From Eriocheir sinensis (Eukaryota > Arthropoda > Malacostraca > Decapoda > Varunidae): a stretch of DNA of 64,000 bases. Under the pieces are notes generated by a model. The model did no database searches and had not been told where the DNA came from. It saw nothing but the letters and a program-made list of their open reading frames with translations. Position 1 is the first letter of the stretch; every line of letters starts with the position of its first letter. The translations under genes and the position numbers were made by a program. Of this stretch, positions 21,020 to 32,310 are shown in pieces. The stretch covers positions 1,533,831-1,597,830 of the forward strand of contig NC_066563.1 in NCBI RefSeq assembly GCF_024679095.1, given 5' to 3'.

Positions 21020-21970
21020 CGGGAATGGGCGGACGGGAAGGAAGGTCGATAGGAGGGAAGGGGGAATGGAGGAGAGGAAGGGAGGGGGGCGAAGGGGGGA
21101 TGAAATGACCTGTGGGAAGCTGGACGGCGTAAAGGGAGGAAAGGAAAGAGAGATAATTGAAGGAAGGGTGAGGAAGGAAGGAGAAGCGATGGAAGAAGGA
21201 GGAAGGAAATGGAGAAATAAGGAGGGAAGAGCAAGGGAAAAAGGAAGGGACGGAAGGAAGGAAGATCGAAGAAGGAGAGAGGAAGGAAGGAGACGCGATG
21301 GAAGAAGGAGGAGGAAGGAAATGGGGAAATAAGATGGAAAGAGGAGGACCAAGGGAAGCAGAAATGGAGAAGGAAGAATATTGGAAAAGTGGGCAGGAAG
21401 GAGGGGAGGAAAGAGAGGAGGAGGAGGAGGGGAAAAAAGAAGGAAGGGGGAAAATAAGTAAGAGGAAAGCAAAAGGAGTAAGAAGAGTGAAAGAAGGAAG
21501 AGGAAGAAATGTAAGAGGAAGAAGAAGGAAAGGAAAAAAAAAGATTAGGTAGGGAAAGAAGGACATAGGAAGACAGAGAAGAAAGGAAGGAATAAGGTAG
21601 GAGGAGGAGGAAGAGGGATGAAGGAGAGAAGAAAGAAAGAGTGAGGGGGAGAGGAGAACGGAGGAACTGAAGGGGAAAAGATGAAGGAGAGAGGGAGGAG
21701 GAAGAAGAGTAAAGGGGGAAGAGAAGGAGGGAGGGAAGAGGAGGAATAGATGGAGGACGGAAGGAGGAAAGAAGGAGGGAGGAAATATGTAGGAGCGAGG
21801 CAGAAGGCATAATGGTTGTAAAGGGAAGGAAGGAAGGAAGGAAGGAGGGAAGAGAGAGACAGGAAGGAGAGGCAGAGGGAATAAGGAAAGTAAAGCGGGA
21901 GAAGGAAGGAGGGAGGAGGGGAAGAGGAAGAGAGAAGGAGGAAAGAGGGAGGGATGAGGGGGGGAGGGAA
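21020..21970 (+). repeat. Purine block (~950 bp) with (GGAA)n
   Basis: GGAAGGAAGG and GGAGGAGG words dominate, with perfect (GGAA)n near 21824-21850. AGGAAGGAGACGCGATGGAAG at 21286 repeats AGGAAGGAGAAGCGATGGAAG at 21175, a ~111 bp local duplication. Minus-strand frames up to 264 codons are artefacts. Confidence 0.9.
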
Positions 21971-22044
21971 TGATTGGCTGGTCGGCTCTTGCTGTGGGTC
22001 GTTTGCTAGAGAAGACTCGATTGAGGCATAAATTCGATAAGGTT

Positions 22045-22880
22045 ACCTCCTCCTCCTCCTAGACCTCCCCCCACCTCCTCCTCCTCCTCCTCCTCCGACA
22101 TCCCCTTTCTCCTCTTAGCTCTCCTAGTTCATCTCTATAATTTATCTAGTCCTCCTTGTCATTCTTATCCTCAATCTTGTCTAAATTTTCCTCGTCTTTT
22201 TCCTCCTCTTGAATCTTCTCCTAGTCTGCTTCCTCCTCCTAGTTCATCTCCTCTTCAGCATCTTTATCTAGTACTTCTCTATTTCATCCACATTTTAATT
22301 TTTTCTCTTATTCTTCTTTTTTCTCCCAGTTCTTCTTCTTGTCTCCTTTCTCCTTCTACCTCATCTCTTTGGTCTTATAATTCATCTAGTTCATCTCATT
22401 TTTATCCTCATCATCAACCTCCTCTTAGTTTTTCTTTTATTCTAGTCCCCTTTTTCCTCTTAGTTTTCTTCTTATTCCTCTTCCTCCTTCTCGTTCATCT
22501 CCTCTTCGGCCTTATAATTTATCTAGTCCTCCTATTTTCCATCCTTATCCTCAGCCTCCTCATAATTTACTTATCTTTGTCATTTCCATCTTCATCACAG
22601 TTCTTCTCAATTTCCTTTATATTCTGTACTTAATCCTCTTCCCATCTTCCTTCTGCTTTTAACTTTCTCCCTATTCCTTCTTTGACCTTTCTTCCTCATC
22701 CTCTTCCTTTTGTCCTTCACTTTTTCATCCTCGTCCTTCACTCAGTCATCCGATTCATCTCTCTCCCTTCTCCCGCTGTTCAGTTTCCCATCATCCTCCA
22801 TTCATCCATTCCTCCCTCTCTCCTCACCCTTCTCCTCTTCTTCTCCCTCCTCCTCCTCCTCCTCCTCCTCTTCTCCCTGA
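22045..22880 (+). repeat. Pyrimidine block (~830 bp)
   Basis: TCC and TTC-rich sequence with recurring CTAGTCCTCCT and TTCATCTC words. It follows the purine block at 21.0-22.0 kb. Confidence 0.85.
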
Positions 22881-23005
22881 CACGTGCCCTTCGTCCATCC
22901 ATTAATTTGTATATCCACTTGATTATAAGAGAAAAGCATTCACCACTTAGAGAATCCCATTATATCTCAACGTCGACGGTAGCAAATGGATTTTTCTTTA
23001 TCGCC

Positions 23006-23007
<2 letters not shown>

Positions 23008-23045
<38 letters not shown>

Positions 23046-23140
23046 CAGACGGATACAGACAGAGACAGACAGAGACAGATACAGCCATAGATATACACAT
23101 AGAGACAGACAGACAGAGAGATTAAAAGGTCATGCTTGCA
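23008..23140 (+). repeat. (GA)n and ACAGA repeats
   Basis: (GA)n at 23008-23042, then ACAGACAGAGACAGA words to about 23125. (ACAG)n recurs at 23217-23240. Confidence 0.93.
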
Positions 23141-23249
23141 GCCTGAAAAAATATATATAGACAGAGAAACTGACTGAATGGCTAATTGACTAACTGACGG
23201 ATGGAAAGAATGATACCGACAGACAGACAGACAGACAGATAACAAAACA

Positions 23250-23855
23250 GGCAAAAATACTCAGGTTATGCAATCAAAAAGAAAGGCAGACGAGGAAATG
23301 ATAAAATATTCATAAATGTTAGAGGCAAAACCAGCGATTCAGAAACAACTATATTAAATGCCACAGTGTGTTCCGCCATGCATGAAACGGCTTACTTTGT
23401 GCCTCGGGATAAAGTGAACTCTTAATCCGCTATTTTGTTCTTTGCCCTCAGCTCCACAGAACACGGAGGATCATGTGGAGTGCGTGAGTGGCGGAGTATG
23501 AAAAGAGCAGATCCTCACAAGGGAAATTTTTAATACGTTATGAAGTTTATGGAGAATTATCTTCCTTTTAGTTGGCTCCGTTACGTCACTGCTTAGACAG
23601 CTTGTGGTGGGCGGATGTTGCTGTTTGTAAAGCTTAAGAAGAAAACTTAATATATACCCTAAGCTCTCCAACAGGAAGAAGCAAATTGTGAACATCTATT
23701 TTTCCTTGACAAGGGATAGAAAACTGATAAATATATAATAGAATAAATAACATGGATTGTAAATATTCATAACGACGCACGGCTATTACTTTACATGGGA
23801 CGAATACACTGAATAAGACTGATAGTGGAGAACGATTATGCTGATGATACTACTA
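23250..23855. other. Unique AT-rich sequence with exon-like 32 bp segment
   Basis: A polypyrimidine tract and CAG (TTTTGTTCTTTGCCCTCAG, ending 23451) precede 32 bp that end at GTGAGT (23484-23489). This has the signals of a micro-exon on the plus strand. The frame giving PQNTEDHVEC is open, but no homology is recognisable. Confidence 0.15.
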
Positions 23856-23857
23856 CT

Positions 23858-23882
23858 ACTACTAATAATAATAATAATAATA
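23858..23882 (+). repeat. (ACT)n/(AAT)n microsatellite
   Basis: ACT units followed by AAT units. Confidence 0.95.
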
Positions 23883-23906
23883 AGACGCATGTGTACAAGT
23901 CCTTCA

Positions 23907-24660
<754 letters not shown>

Positions 24661-24689
24661 TTAAGTGAGAGGATGATTATGTCAGATCG

Positions 24690-25380
24690 TATCAGTGGTG
24701 GTGGTGGTAATTTTGGTGGTGGTTGTGGAAGTGAGGAGGGCAGTTGGAGCCGTGGTGGTGTGGTGGTGGGGTTCTTCGTGCTGGTGGTGATGGAGAAACT
24801 AGTGCTGGTATTTGTGACTGTGGTGGAATTTCATGGTGGTTGTGGTGGTGGAGGTGGTATAAATATTTGTCGTTGTTTGTGGTTGACGTAGTGGCGGTGG
24901 TGGTTGTGGTGATTGAGAAGCTGGTGGTGGCGGTCTTGTTGTTGTTGGTGGTGGAGTTTGTGGTAGCGGTGACGGATAGTTAATGGCTGTGGAGGAAGTT
25001 GTGATTCATTGAAGTGATGTTGGTGTTGTTGCTGTTGATGGTGGTGGTGGTGGTGTTGGTTGTGGTAGTGGAGGCAGCTGTTGCAATGGTGGTTATAGTG
25101 AAGACAGTCGTGGTGGTTGTGTGGTAGTGGTGGTGATGATGTTGGTAGTGATGGTAGTGGTGGTGGGGGTAGTGATGGTGGTGATGATGATGTTGGTAGT
25201 GGTGGTAGTGGTGGTGATGATGTTGGTAGTGGTGGTAGTGGTGGTGATGATGTTGGTAGTGATGGTAGTGGTGGTGGGGGTAGTGATGGTGGTGATGATG
25301 ATGTTGGTAGTGGTGGTAGTGGTGGTGATGATGTTGGTAGTAGTGGTGGTGGTGGTGGTGATGGAAGTAGTGGTGGTTAA
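24690..25380 (+). repeat. Degenerate (GGT)n array with 111 bp higher-order unit
   Basis: GTGGTGGTGATGATG-type triplets. The segment GATGATGTTGGTAGTGATGG occurs at 25135 and again at 25246, and the intervening 111 bp is repeated nearly exactly, so triplets were amplified as larger blocks. Confidence 0.88.
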
Positions 25381-25478
25381 GGATAATCATGTCAAATGGC
25401 CGGCGCTCACGAGATGCTTTGCTATTGAGGAAATGCCTCGTTGCCTCCTGAAGACGAGGCTGTTTCTTCCCCTCCCCG

Positions 25479-25479
<1 letters not shown>

Positions 25480-25513
<34 letters not shown>
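25480..25513 (+). repeat. (CA)n microsatellite
   Basis: About 16 CA units. Confidence 0.96.
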
Positions 25514-25514
<1 letters not shown>

Positions 25515-26220
25515 CGTATTTTTCATCTCCGCTCAAGGTCAAGAGGAGTGGTGGCAATATCTTCTTTCCCTCTCATGTTATTAAACTTGGATGTGTTTTC
25601 TTTATATTTATTGTGCATTTCGAAACTAAATAAGCTTGCCTCTTTCTCTTACTTCTATTTAGCTTGAGTAACGTAAGACATATCAATAACATAAGGAAAC
25701 ATCGACGTATAATGGAAAGCACTAGAAAAAAATAAATTAAGAGAATCATGCACATGTGAAGCCATATGGAAATACCCGACTTTTTTCGACTGGCTGAGTG
25801 AATTTGAAAAAGTTAAAGCACTTTTTCCGCGCGTGTTCCCGGCGTCCGCGGCACCTGTGTGTGGGCGGGAAATGTCACTACTTAATGACTTTTTCACATT
25901 TCACCATGTGTTTACGCTCTTCATTTTCACGGCTCATTTCGTACTTATGAAACTCAAATGTGTTAACACTATCACAAAACACTTTTCATAATCGTTTTCG
26001 GCTACCTGTGCGCAACGTTTGAACGGTGGGATGCGTCGCGCTATGCAACATTAACCATTTATTCAAAAACACAGCCACTGAATCAAACCAATCACGCCAC
26101 CATTATCTCTATTGCAAATTCAAAGGATGTATTTTGTAAGCGATATGGTATTACTATCATAAAACACAGTGCTATCGGTAAAGGTGACAGAGTACAAACG
26201 CCATAAGCTAATAATCATAT
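25514..26220. other. Unique AT-rich sequence, no gene identified
   Basis: Comparatively free of microsatellites. A small CpG-rich patch lies at 25820-25870. No open frame longer than 80 codons and no recognised domain. Confidence 0.4.
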
Positions 26221-26223
26221 CGA

Positions 26224-26296
26224 GTAGCGGGCTTTTTTTTTTATTATTGTTTCCTTTTTTTGTGTGCCCTTGAGCTGTCTCCTTTGTTGTAAAAAG
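26224..26296 (-). repeat. Family B copy
   Basis: GTAGCGGGCTTTTTTTTTT, then GTGCCCTTGAGCTGTCTCC and TTTGTTGTAAAAA, is the reverse complement of the family B consensus, with the A-tract and GCCCGCTAC segment retained. Confidence 0.85.
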
Positions 26297-26435
26297 AAAA
26301 CAGAAAAAAAAAGTTACAAAAAATCTTAAACCGTGACATATCTAAGATACAGAGAAGAATTTTAAGGATTTAGAGGATAAGGTAGCGTTGAGTAATCGAA
26401 TTAAATATGGTCCGGCTAACAGTTTTGCTAGTAAT

Positions 26436-26495
26436 TATTTTTTTACAGTGAAGGAAGCAGCTCAAGGGCAAAAATAAATGAAAACGAATAAATAT
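26436..26495 (+). repeat. Family B copy, inverted relative to the previous one
   Basis: TTTTTTTACAGTGAAGGAAGC and AGCTCAAGGGCAAAAATAAATG. It lies about 140 bp from the minus-strand copy at 26224-26296, so the two form a foldback pair. Confidence 0.8.
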
Positions 26496-26722
26496 AGTAG
26501 AGAAAAGTAATAATAATAATAATGATCATAGCTTTAATTCGCCCAGCGGCATATAAAAAAAAATTGAAAGAGATGGAAAGAGTTACAGATACGCTCTTAT
26601 TATTATTTTTTTATGGGTCTTGATTTCGATTAATCCATCTCAAGATAAACATGAGACCTCAAATTGTGTCAAATCATTCAAAAGGTGAGACAAATCGATT
26701 AAAAAGACAGAAATGCACTCAC

Positions 26723-26797
26723 CTTTAAGCCATCTCCACTACTGAACAGGTAAAGATGGGTTGACGGTCCACAGTATTCAGACTGGGAAACTTACTT
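26723..26797 (-). other. Exon-like segment with consensus splice sites
   Basis: On the minus strand TTTTTTTTCAG precedes 75 bases that end at GTGAGT (plus-strand ACTCAC, 26717-26722). An alternative acceptor inside (TTTCCCAG) gives a 60 bp in-frame segment reading SEYCGPSTHLYLFSSGDGLK. With the outer acceptor every frame contains a stop, so a coding internal exon would need the inner one. No domain is recognised. Confidence 0.2.
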
Positions 26798-26959
26798 CTG
26801 AAAAAAAATATATAATCCGTAAATTAAATAAAGTCAGATTAATCAAATGAAAAAAGCAAATGCCACATATATCACTGCCGTCATTCGTAACAAGGCAAAA
26901 AGGGATTACAATAGTGAACTTCAACAGCAACGCTAGCAAAAAAATAAATAAGCAAATAA

Positions 26960-27130
26960 ATAAGACCATGGCAGCAAAAAACTCAAACCAAAAAATTACC
27001 TAACAAAAAAAATTAATGACGGTCTGAACGATAAGACAATGACACAAGAAGAAAAAAAACAAGATACATACACGATAAACACAAACAAAAACAAGATACA
27101 TACACGATAAACACAAACAAAAACAATCGG
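26960..27130 (+). repeat. A-rich sequence with 32 bp tandem duplication
   Basis: AAGATACATACACGATAAAC followed by ACAAACAAAAAC occurs twice in tandem, at 27061 and 27093. Confidence 0.9.
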
Positions 27131-27164
27131 ACAACAGCCACACAAGTATAAGGAAGTTAAAACA

Positions 27165-27376
27165 TTAAGGTCGATATTATTAGAGACTTCCGCTTCTCAC
27201 ATCAGTTATTTCTAAAGGTCAAAGAAGGGATCATTCGGGTTCTAATGAGTGTTTCTTTAGGTTCATGGTACAGACGAAGGGTTAGACTACCACCAGGGTC
27301 ATAAAACTACTCCTGGAAATGCCCCAAACTCCCACGAAAGCCTTGTCAAATATGTGAACTTGTGATACGAAATGTT
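27165..27376 (-). repeat. Family A SINE-like copy
   Basis: On the minus strand the order is AACATTTCGTATCACAAGTTC, CATATTTGACAAGGCTTTCG, GGGGCATTTCCAGGAGTAG, GACCCTGGTGGTAGTC, TGTACCATGAACCTAAAG, ACACTCATTAGAACCCGAATG. This collinearly matches the copy at 38.8-39.0 kb and is the best-preserved one for defining the consensus (about 210 bp). Confidence 0.9.
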
Positions 27377-28300
27377 AAGTAATACGACCCCGAAAACCAA
27401 GCCATCGCAGTAGCTCGCACAACACTGCAACAACATAAACAAAAACCAAGAATATAAACTCCAAAATACCCAACTGATATAACGATGACAACAACCCATC
27501 AGACTAACAACAAGGCAGCCACACGAGAAGAGAAGCTAGACGATGAAAACCAGCCTCTCAGAGTACCAAAACCGCCCCAACCAACCATAGGACACTCTCA
27601 GCGCAGGACAACATCGCTACGACCCACCATCGAGGCTATTCAAAGAAGACCCGCGGAGACTGTCAGCGGGATCTTCTTACTTAGCTGAGTGGACGAGGGG
27701 ACCCTCTACATCAGCTGTTTCTAGAGCTATATAAGAGGAGGAAGAGGATTTCGCCGAAGGGAGGGATCCGGGATGAAACAGGATACGAACACAGGGACAG
27801 ACTTCCCCTTCCTCCAAACACAGTCCTCGATCCCACGCTACAGAGGAGGCAGGGAGAGTGTATAAAGGATTGGAGTTTATCCCGTCCCTTTGGATCCGAT
27901 TGCTTCCCATTCATCACGTTGTTTATGCTTGGCTGGTTTAGTTGTTCGATGTTCCCTTGTTGTTGTCTCGTTAAACTACGTGAAATCGATGCAAAAGGGA
28001 AAACTATGAAGTAGTGTAATATAAGACACGACGGATGAAGAAGTTATAATGGAATGAGAATTAACTGAAGAAGAAATAGAGTAGCAAACACATAAAAAAG
28101 ACTCTAAAATGCACTAATATACACCCACACAAGGGATTAAAAGAAGCGTAGCGAAAATAAAACGAAAATGGCGGCAGATGGAGGAGAAAAAATAAGGAAT
28201 GAAAAAGCTACACAAAAGATAAATTATGCAAAGCCAGAGAAAAGAAAAACGTAAAATGAGGAAGAGAAGAGACGCATAATGCAGAAGTAAATAGAAAAAG
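27377..28300. other. Unique sequence, no confirmed gene
   Basis: A 67-codon plus-strand frame (27485-27688) is not low complexity but has no domain. TATATAAG (27728-27735) and TATAAAGG (about 27860) resemble TATA boxes without a clear initiator downstream. 28020-28310 is A-rich. Confidence 0.35.
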
Positions 28301-28307
28301 AAAGACG

Positions 28308-28400
28308 AGGAGGAGGAGGAGGAGGAGGAAGAGGGGGGGGGGGATGAGGAAGGTGGGGGAAGAGGGAGTAGGAGGAGAAGGAAGAGGAGGAGAGAATTGC
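28308..28400 (+). repeat. (GGA)n and G-run tract
   Basis: (GGA)n at 28308-28333 followed by a G run, then GGA-rich sequence to 28393. Confidence 0.93.
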
Positions 28401-28750
28401 TTTCCTGTTTTACTTACTCCTTAATTAAACTCCAATTTTTAATACGCTAAAAGTCGCTTGATAATTTCCACGCAGCGGCGGATCAATATACTTTTCCTTT
28501 TAACTTCTGATGTGATTTTCTTTACCGGCGTCTGTATTACTTCGGGTCATTCTATTTCTCTCGTTTCTGTGTCATGTTAACCTTCATCCCTTGTTCCTCG
28601 ATTCCTGAGGTCTTTAAAATTCATTAGACTGCGCATTTTATTTTGATATTTTTTTTGTAAGCTTTGATTCATTATGCTTGGAATTTATTAAGCTTCGACA
28701 TAATCTTTACTTCCTGGTCAAATGAAGAAGCTCAGAGTCACGGATAATTG
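28401..28750. other. Unique AT-rich sequence, no gene identified
   Basis: Single-copy sequence with no repeat or coding signal. Confidence 0.4.
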
Positions 28751-28752
28751 CA

Positions 28753-28753
<1 letters not shown>

Positions 28754-28826
<73 letters not shown>
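28754..28826 (+). repeat. (CT)n microsatellite, ~36 units
   Basis: Perfect CT run. Confidence 0.97.
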
Positions 28827-28829
<3 letters not shown>

Positions 28830-28968
28830 AAAGGTCACACTGTTGTCCGTTGTCACTTTTTTTTTACCAAGACGTTTAGGGTGAGGGGAGCGACTGTTTG
28901 CCTCGAGATGTGGGTCTGTGTGGCTGTCTGTCTGCGTCTGTTTGTGTTGGAGGTGTGCTGCAGGTGTG

Positions 28969-29021
28969 GGAGGAGGAGGAGGAGGAGGAGGAGGAGGAGG
29001 AGGAGGAGGAGAGAGGAGGAG
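28969..29021 (+). repeat. (GGA)n microsatellite
   Basis: GGA triplets ending in GAGAGGAGGAGGG. Confidence 0.95.
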
Positions 29022-29079
29022 GGTTTGTATTAGCAAGGGAGAGAGGCGTTGAAGGAAGAACAGTGTATGCGTTGTGACT

Positions 29080-29080
<1 letters not shown>

Positions 29081-29128
<48 letters not shown>
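29081..29128 (+). repeat. (GT)n microsatellite
   Basis: About 23 GT units. Confidence 0.97.
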
Positions 29129-29129
<1 letters not shown>

Positions 29130-29263
29130 TTGAGCGCCTCATATACATACATTTTTTTACCTCATTATAAAAAATAGTAAAAAAAGAAAACTTTTTATGG
29201 TCGAGCTTTGCGGCGGCGAAGCAATATTGGCCCCGATTACCATGAGAGATTGTTTTGTTCGGC

Positions 29264-29264
<1 letters not shown>

Positions 29265-29309
<45 letters not shown>

Positions 29310-29373
29310 AATTTTAGTAATCGCGGTAGTTTCATTATTTGTGGCACTCATTTTGATGTGAAGTAACCCTCCT

Positions 29374-29411
<38 letters not shown>
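29265..29411 (+). repeat. Inverted (GA)n ... (CT)n pair
   Basis: (GA)n at 29265-29306 and (CT)n at 29376-29411 are complementary and separated by about 70 bp, so they could pair as a hairpin arm. Confidence 0.95.
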
Positions 29412-29414
<3 letters not shown>

Positions 29415-29733
29415 AGCAATTTCATTCATCAGTGGTCTTTAAAATCCTCCACACCTCCGCCCCACCCCATCCCGTCACTCCCTCCAGCTTCCTCCACCTG
29501 CCACCTCCTCGCTAATCAGTCACGTCCACTCACCTCAGCACTCGGTAAGAGGGAGAGAAACGCATCCTCTCATCCTTTACACACTCGGGAAAAGACACAA
29601 ATAGAACTCATTTATCACCGCGGAAAAAAAACAACCGAGCCACTGAGGTTCTTCGTCTGCAGAACCAAGTCTTAGAAATCTCGCGCGAATGAAATGATCT
29701 TGCGCGGCTTTCCTGTGTCGCCTGCAATTAGAT

Positions 29734-29788
29734 GTAAGTACGGGATAATCTAACGCTTTTCTCTCTCGCCTCGTCATTTTTCTCGCAG
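29734..29788 (+). other. Candidate 55 bp intron
   Basis: GTAAGTAC donor, CTAAC branch-point consensus (29750-29754) whose A is 35 nt from the AG, a pyrimidine-rich tract and CAG acceptor at 29786-29788. All four signals are near consensus with legal spacing, unusual in chance sequence. Removing it lengthens the frame from ATG 29694, which otherwise stops at TAA inside the intron. Confidence 0.4.
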
Positions 29789-30079
29789 GCGAAGACCGAA
29801 TGAACGGCGCTCCTTCTGGCCTCTTACGATCAGCGAGATGAGACTAATGAGATAGGAGGAGCAGGTCCGTTCCCTTCGTTCTTAAGTCTTGGCGGAAGGA
29901 GAAGAAAGAGAGAAGAGATACAGAGGCAGAGAGAAAAACGCAGAATGCACGAACAGGCGTACATAATACAGAGTGCATTCGAACCTTTCGCAAGGGGCAG
30001 AGGGGAGGAGGAAGAGAGTGAGGCAAGGCGGGCAGGCAAGCACTTCCTTCTCTGCCAGACGTACAACCCCAACCTGGCT

Positions 30080-30150
30080 CCCACTACCTATCCTCCTCCG
30101 CCTGTTCCTCCTCCTCCACCTCCTCCTCACTCTGCGGCAGACAACCCTCC
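30080..30150 (+). repeat. (TCC)n-type tract
   Basis: CTCCTCCGCCTGTTCCTCCTC and similar, within the candidate leader region. Confidence 0.8.
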
Positions 30151-30479
30151 CTCCTCGCCAAGTCAGTGTTGAATCGGACGTCGGTGTGGGAGGGAGTGCT
30201 CGCGCGTCTCTCTGGCGGACCTCTTGCGGTGTCGGGGTACGCGCGCCGCTCTCTAATTTGTTTCGTGACACGTCCTGAAAGTGGCAATCAGGGTGCACTA
30301 ACGTTGTTCCTTCCGTGATATAACGAACGTGGAATTGGAGCTCTGGCGGGTTTTTGAGACGCTATGGCCCCGGGACTCTACAGTTTTGTGGACTTGAGTG
30401 TCGTGAGTCAAAAGTTTGTCGCCGACTTGAGCGGGAGGCGATAGCGGCCCCGCGACCCAGGCCACCCTCTGCCGGTAAG

Positions 30480-30610
30480 TGATGCTGCTGGTTGTTGTTG
30501 GTGTTGCTGTAGTGGTGGTGAATGGTGGTGACTGTGGTGGTGGTGGTGATTGTGGTGGTGGTGATGTAGATAGTGCTGTTGGTTGTGGTTGTTGATATGT
30601 TAGCTGTGTT
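30480..30610 (+). repeat. Degenerate (GGT)n/(GTT)n tract
   Basis: GTTGTTGTTGGTG and GTGGTGGTGGTGATTG triplets immediately downstream of the donor at 30475. Confidence 0.88.
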
Positions 30611-30684
30611 CTTGTCCGCGGTTTGACGCAGGAAGGAAGCATCTTGCCCGTGAGGCTGAGAATGATTGAATTATTAAAGGTGTT

Positions 30685-30691
<7 letters not shown>

Positions 30692-30716
<25 letters not shown>

Positions 30717-30717
30717 A
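30692..30717 (+). repeat. (GT)n microsatellite
   Basis: About 13 GT units. Confidence 0.95.
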
Positions 30718-30849
30718 TCAGAGGCAAAGGGCCGTGCTACTCCCCGCCACAAGGGCAGGTAAGGCCAGGTATCACTCACTCCCCGCCTCGCCTGCCTCCC
30801 CGGCGTGGACGTGCACCGCCTCGCCTCCCTCTGCATATTTACTGAACTT

Positions 30850-31600
30850 TTAAAACCTTAATGGAAAGCGCGTGCGGATTAATTTATTCATATTCAGCTC
30901 ACTTTCAGCCTTATGCAACAATATTGTTATACGATATATTACTCGCACAATGGAAATATATACATACACAGGTTACTACTCTTCGTATTCCGTTTCCATT
31001 CAGCTTCATTTACAGTTCTTCCGTAACAAATTTATAACGTCATGAAAGTAATAACTTGTATCATTTGCATCCAACGGCAAGCGCATAACTCATACATTTA
31101 CTACGCAATGAAAATAAATACATGTACACGGTCTGAACACGAAGTAAAGTTATTAAATACACATATCCTCTATTTTGTAATCTCATCCGCCTCTCCTCCA
31201 CTATAATACATAAGTCCTCTAAGATGTATTTCCCACACAATTTATTTACCGAAAGATAGATAATTTTGTGCATGGAAGGAAGTATTTTTGAAGCAGGAAC
31301 CCATCGTGTTGTGTTACCAGAAAAGTGAAGCATAGCAATAATTCCCCAAAGAAAAAAAAAATAATTGCGTGCCTTTTGTATCTCGGAATAAAAATTGGGG
31401 ATGAAAAGCGTCCTACTTCATTTTTTTTTTCGGCCGGGAAGGCAAGTTCTATTACATTTACTGATTCACTTGCGTTTTTTCCAGGACGAGATGAAACTGA
31501 AAACTGAACATTGCTTCATTTCAGTTGATTACCTTCATCTTGCAACAAAAACGTTCTCTTGTATATTAATGCATCGCGTTTTACTCTCAACGGCGTTTTG
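30850..31600. other. Unique AT-rich sequence, possible old ~175 bp tandem duplication
   Basis: ACTCGCACAATGGAAATATA near 30942 resembles ACTACGCAATGAAAATAAAT near 31099, each followed by a TACAT(A/G)(C/T)ACA(C)GG-like word. The similarity is weak. No gene signal. Confidence 0.35.
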
Positions 31601-31606
31601 TGAGCC

Positions 31607-31610
<4 letters not shown>

Positions 31611-31675
<65 letters not shown>
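31611..31675 (+). repeat. (CT)n microsatellite
   Basis: About 32 CT units. Confidence 0.97.
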
Positions 31676-31678
<3 letters not shown>

Positions 31679-32215
31679 CACGCCCAGGACAAAACAATCC
31701 TACGGCAAAACGATGCAACGTTTCGCTCCACATCAGCTGGTATTTAAAACTAACACTTTTGTTTTTCTTTTGCTTTTTTTGGGAGATTCCACCTTTATCC
31801 TGATTTTACGAGGAGGGGGCGGGGAGGGGACGCCGATTAATAGGAAGGGGACGAGGAAACGAGCCAGACAGAAAAGTAATGCGAATTTTCTGTAAGTTCC
31901 CGTTTGAAACTCTGTACGATATTTGTGAGCAAGTGTAAGTATGTGTACATCAAGTGCGCTCGTGGTGTACACTTTTGGATTACAAAGTTCACATTTATTT
32001 CCAGTGATATATTTTTTTTCCTTGATATAACCGGGGACCATTTTTTGGCCGCATATGCAAATCATTCGTACCTAATTGCGGTTTTTTTTTTCTGTCGGAA
32101 CCTTTGAATTATTTGAATTAATAAATTATTATAATAATAGTGGGAGGCTGCAGGTTCATTACGCGCGTTAAAATATCACAGAGCGGCGCTTCGTTGTGGA
32201 GGGAGAAAGTATTGT
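31676..32215. other. Unique sequence, no gene identified
   Basis: Mixed AT-rich single-copy sequence with several T runs. No domain recognised in its frames. Confidence 0.4.
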
Positions 32216-32218
32216 GTG

Positions 32219-32258
<40 letters not shown>
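32219..32258 (+). repeat. (GA)n microsatellite
   Basis: About 19 GA units. Confidence 0.96.
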
Positions 32259-32259
<1 letters not shown>

Positions 32260-32310
32260 GGTCACAAGGACAAACACAAAAAGAGATATAGATGTAAATA
32301 GATTTGGAGA

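Larger units (their letters stand above)
29694..30474 (+). other. Candidate 5' region of a spliced transcript (two exon segments)
   Basis: A consensus donor (GTAAGTA, 29734) and acceptor (TTTTTCTCGCAG, ending 29788) bound a 55 bp intron, and a perfect donor CCG|GTAAGT lies at 30475. Exon-like sequence therefore covers the part before 29734 and 29789-30474. It is CG-dinucleotide rich, as for a promoter or 5' UTR. The spliced frame from ATG 29694 (MILRGFPVSPAIRCEDRMNG...) has only about 31 codons, and a 26-codon frame at 30364-30444 starts MAPGLYSFVDLS, so both fit upstream ORFs in a leader rather than the main protein. An arthropod-like initiator TCAGT lies at 30163-30167. No protein is identified and the gene body would lie downstream. 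Confidence 0.35.

Noticed and set aside
27485..27688. 67-codon frame of normal complexity beside a family A copy
   Set aside because: No domain and no supporting splice or promoter signals; kept only as unique sequence.
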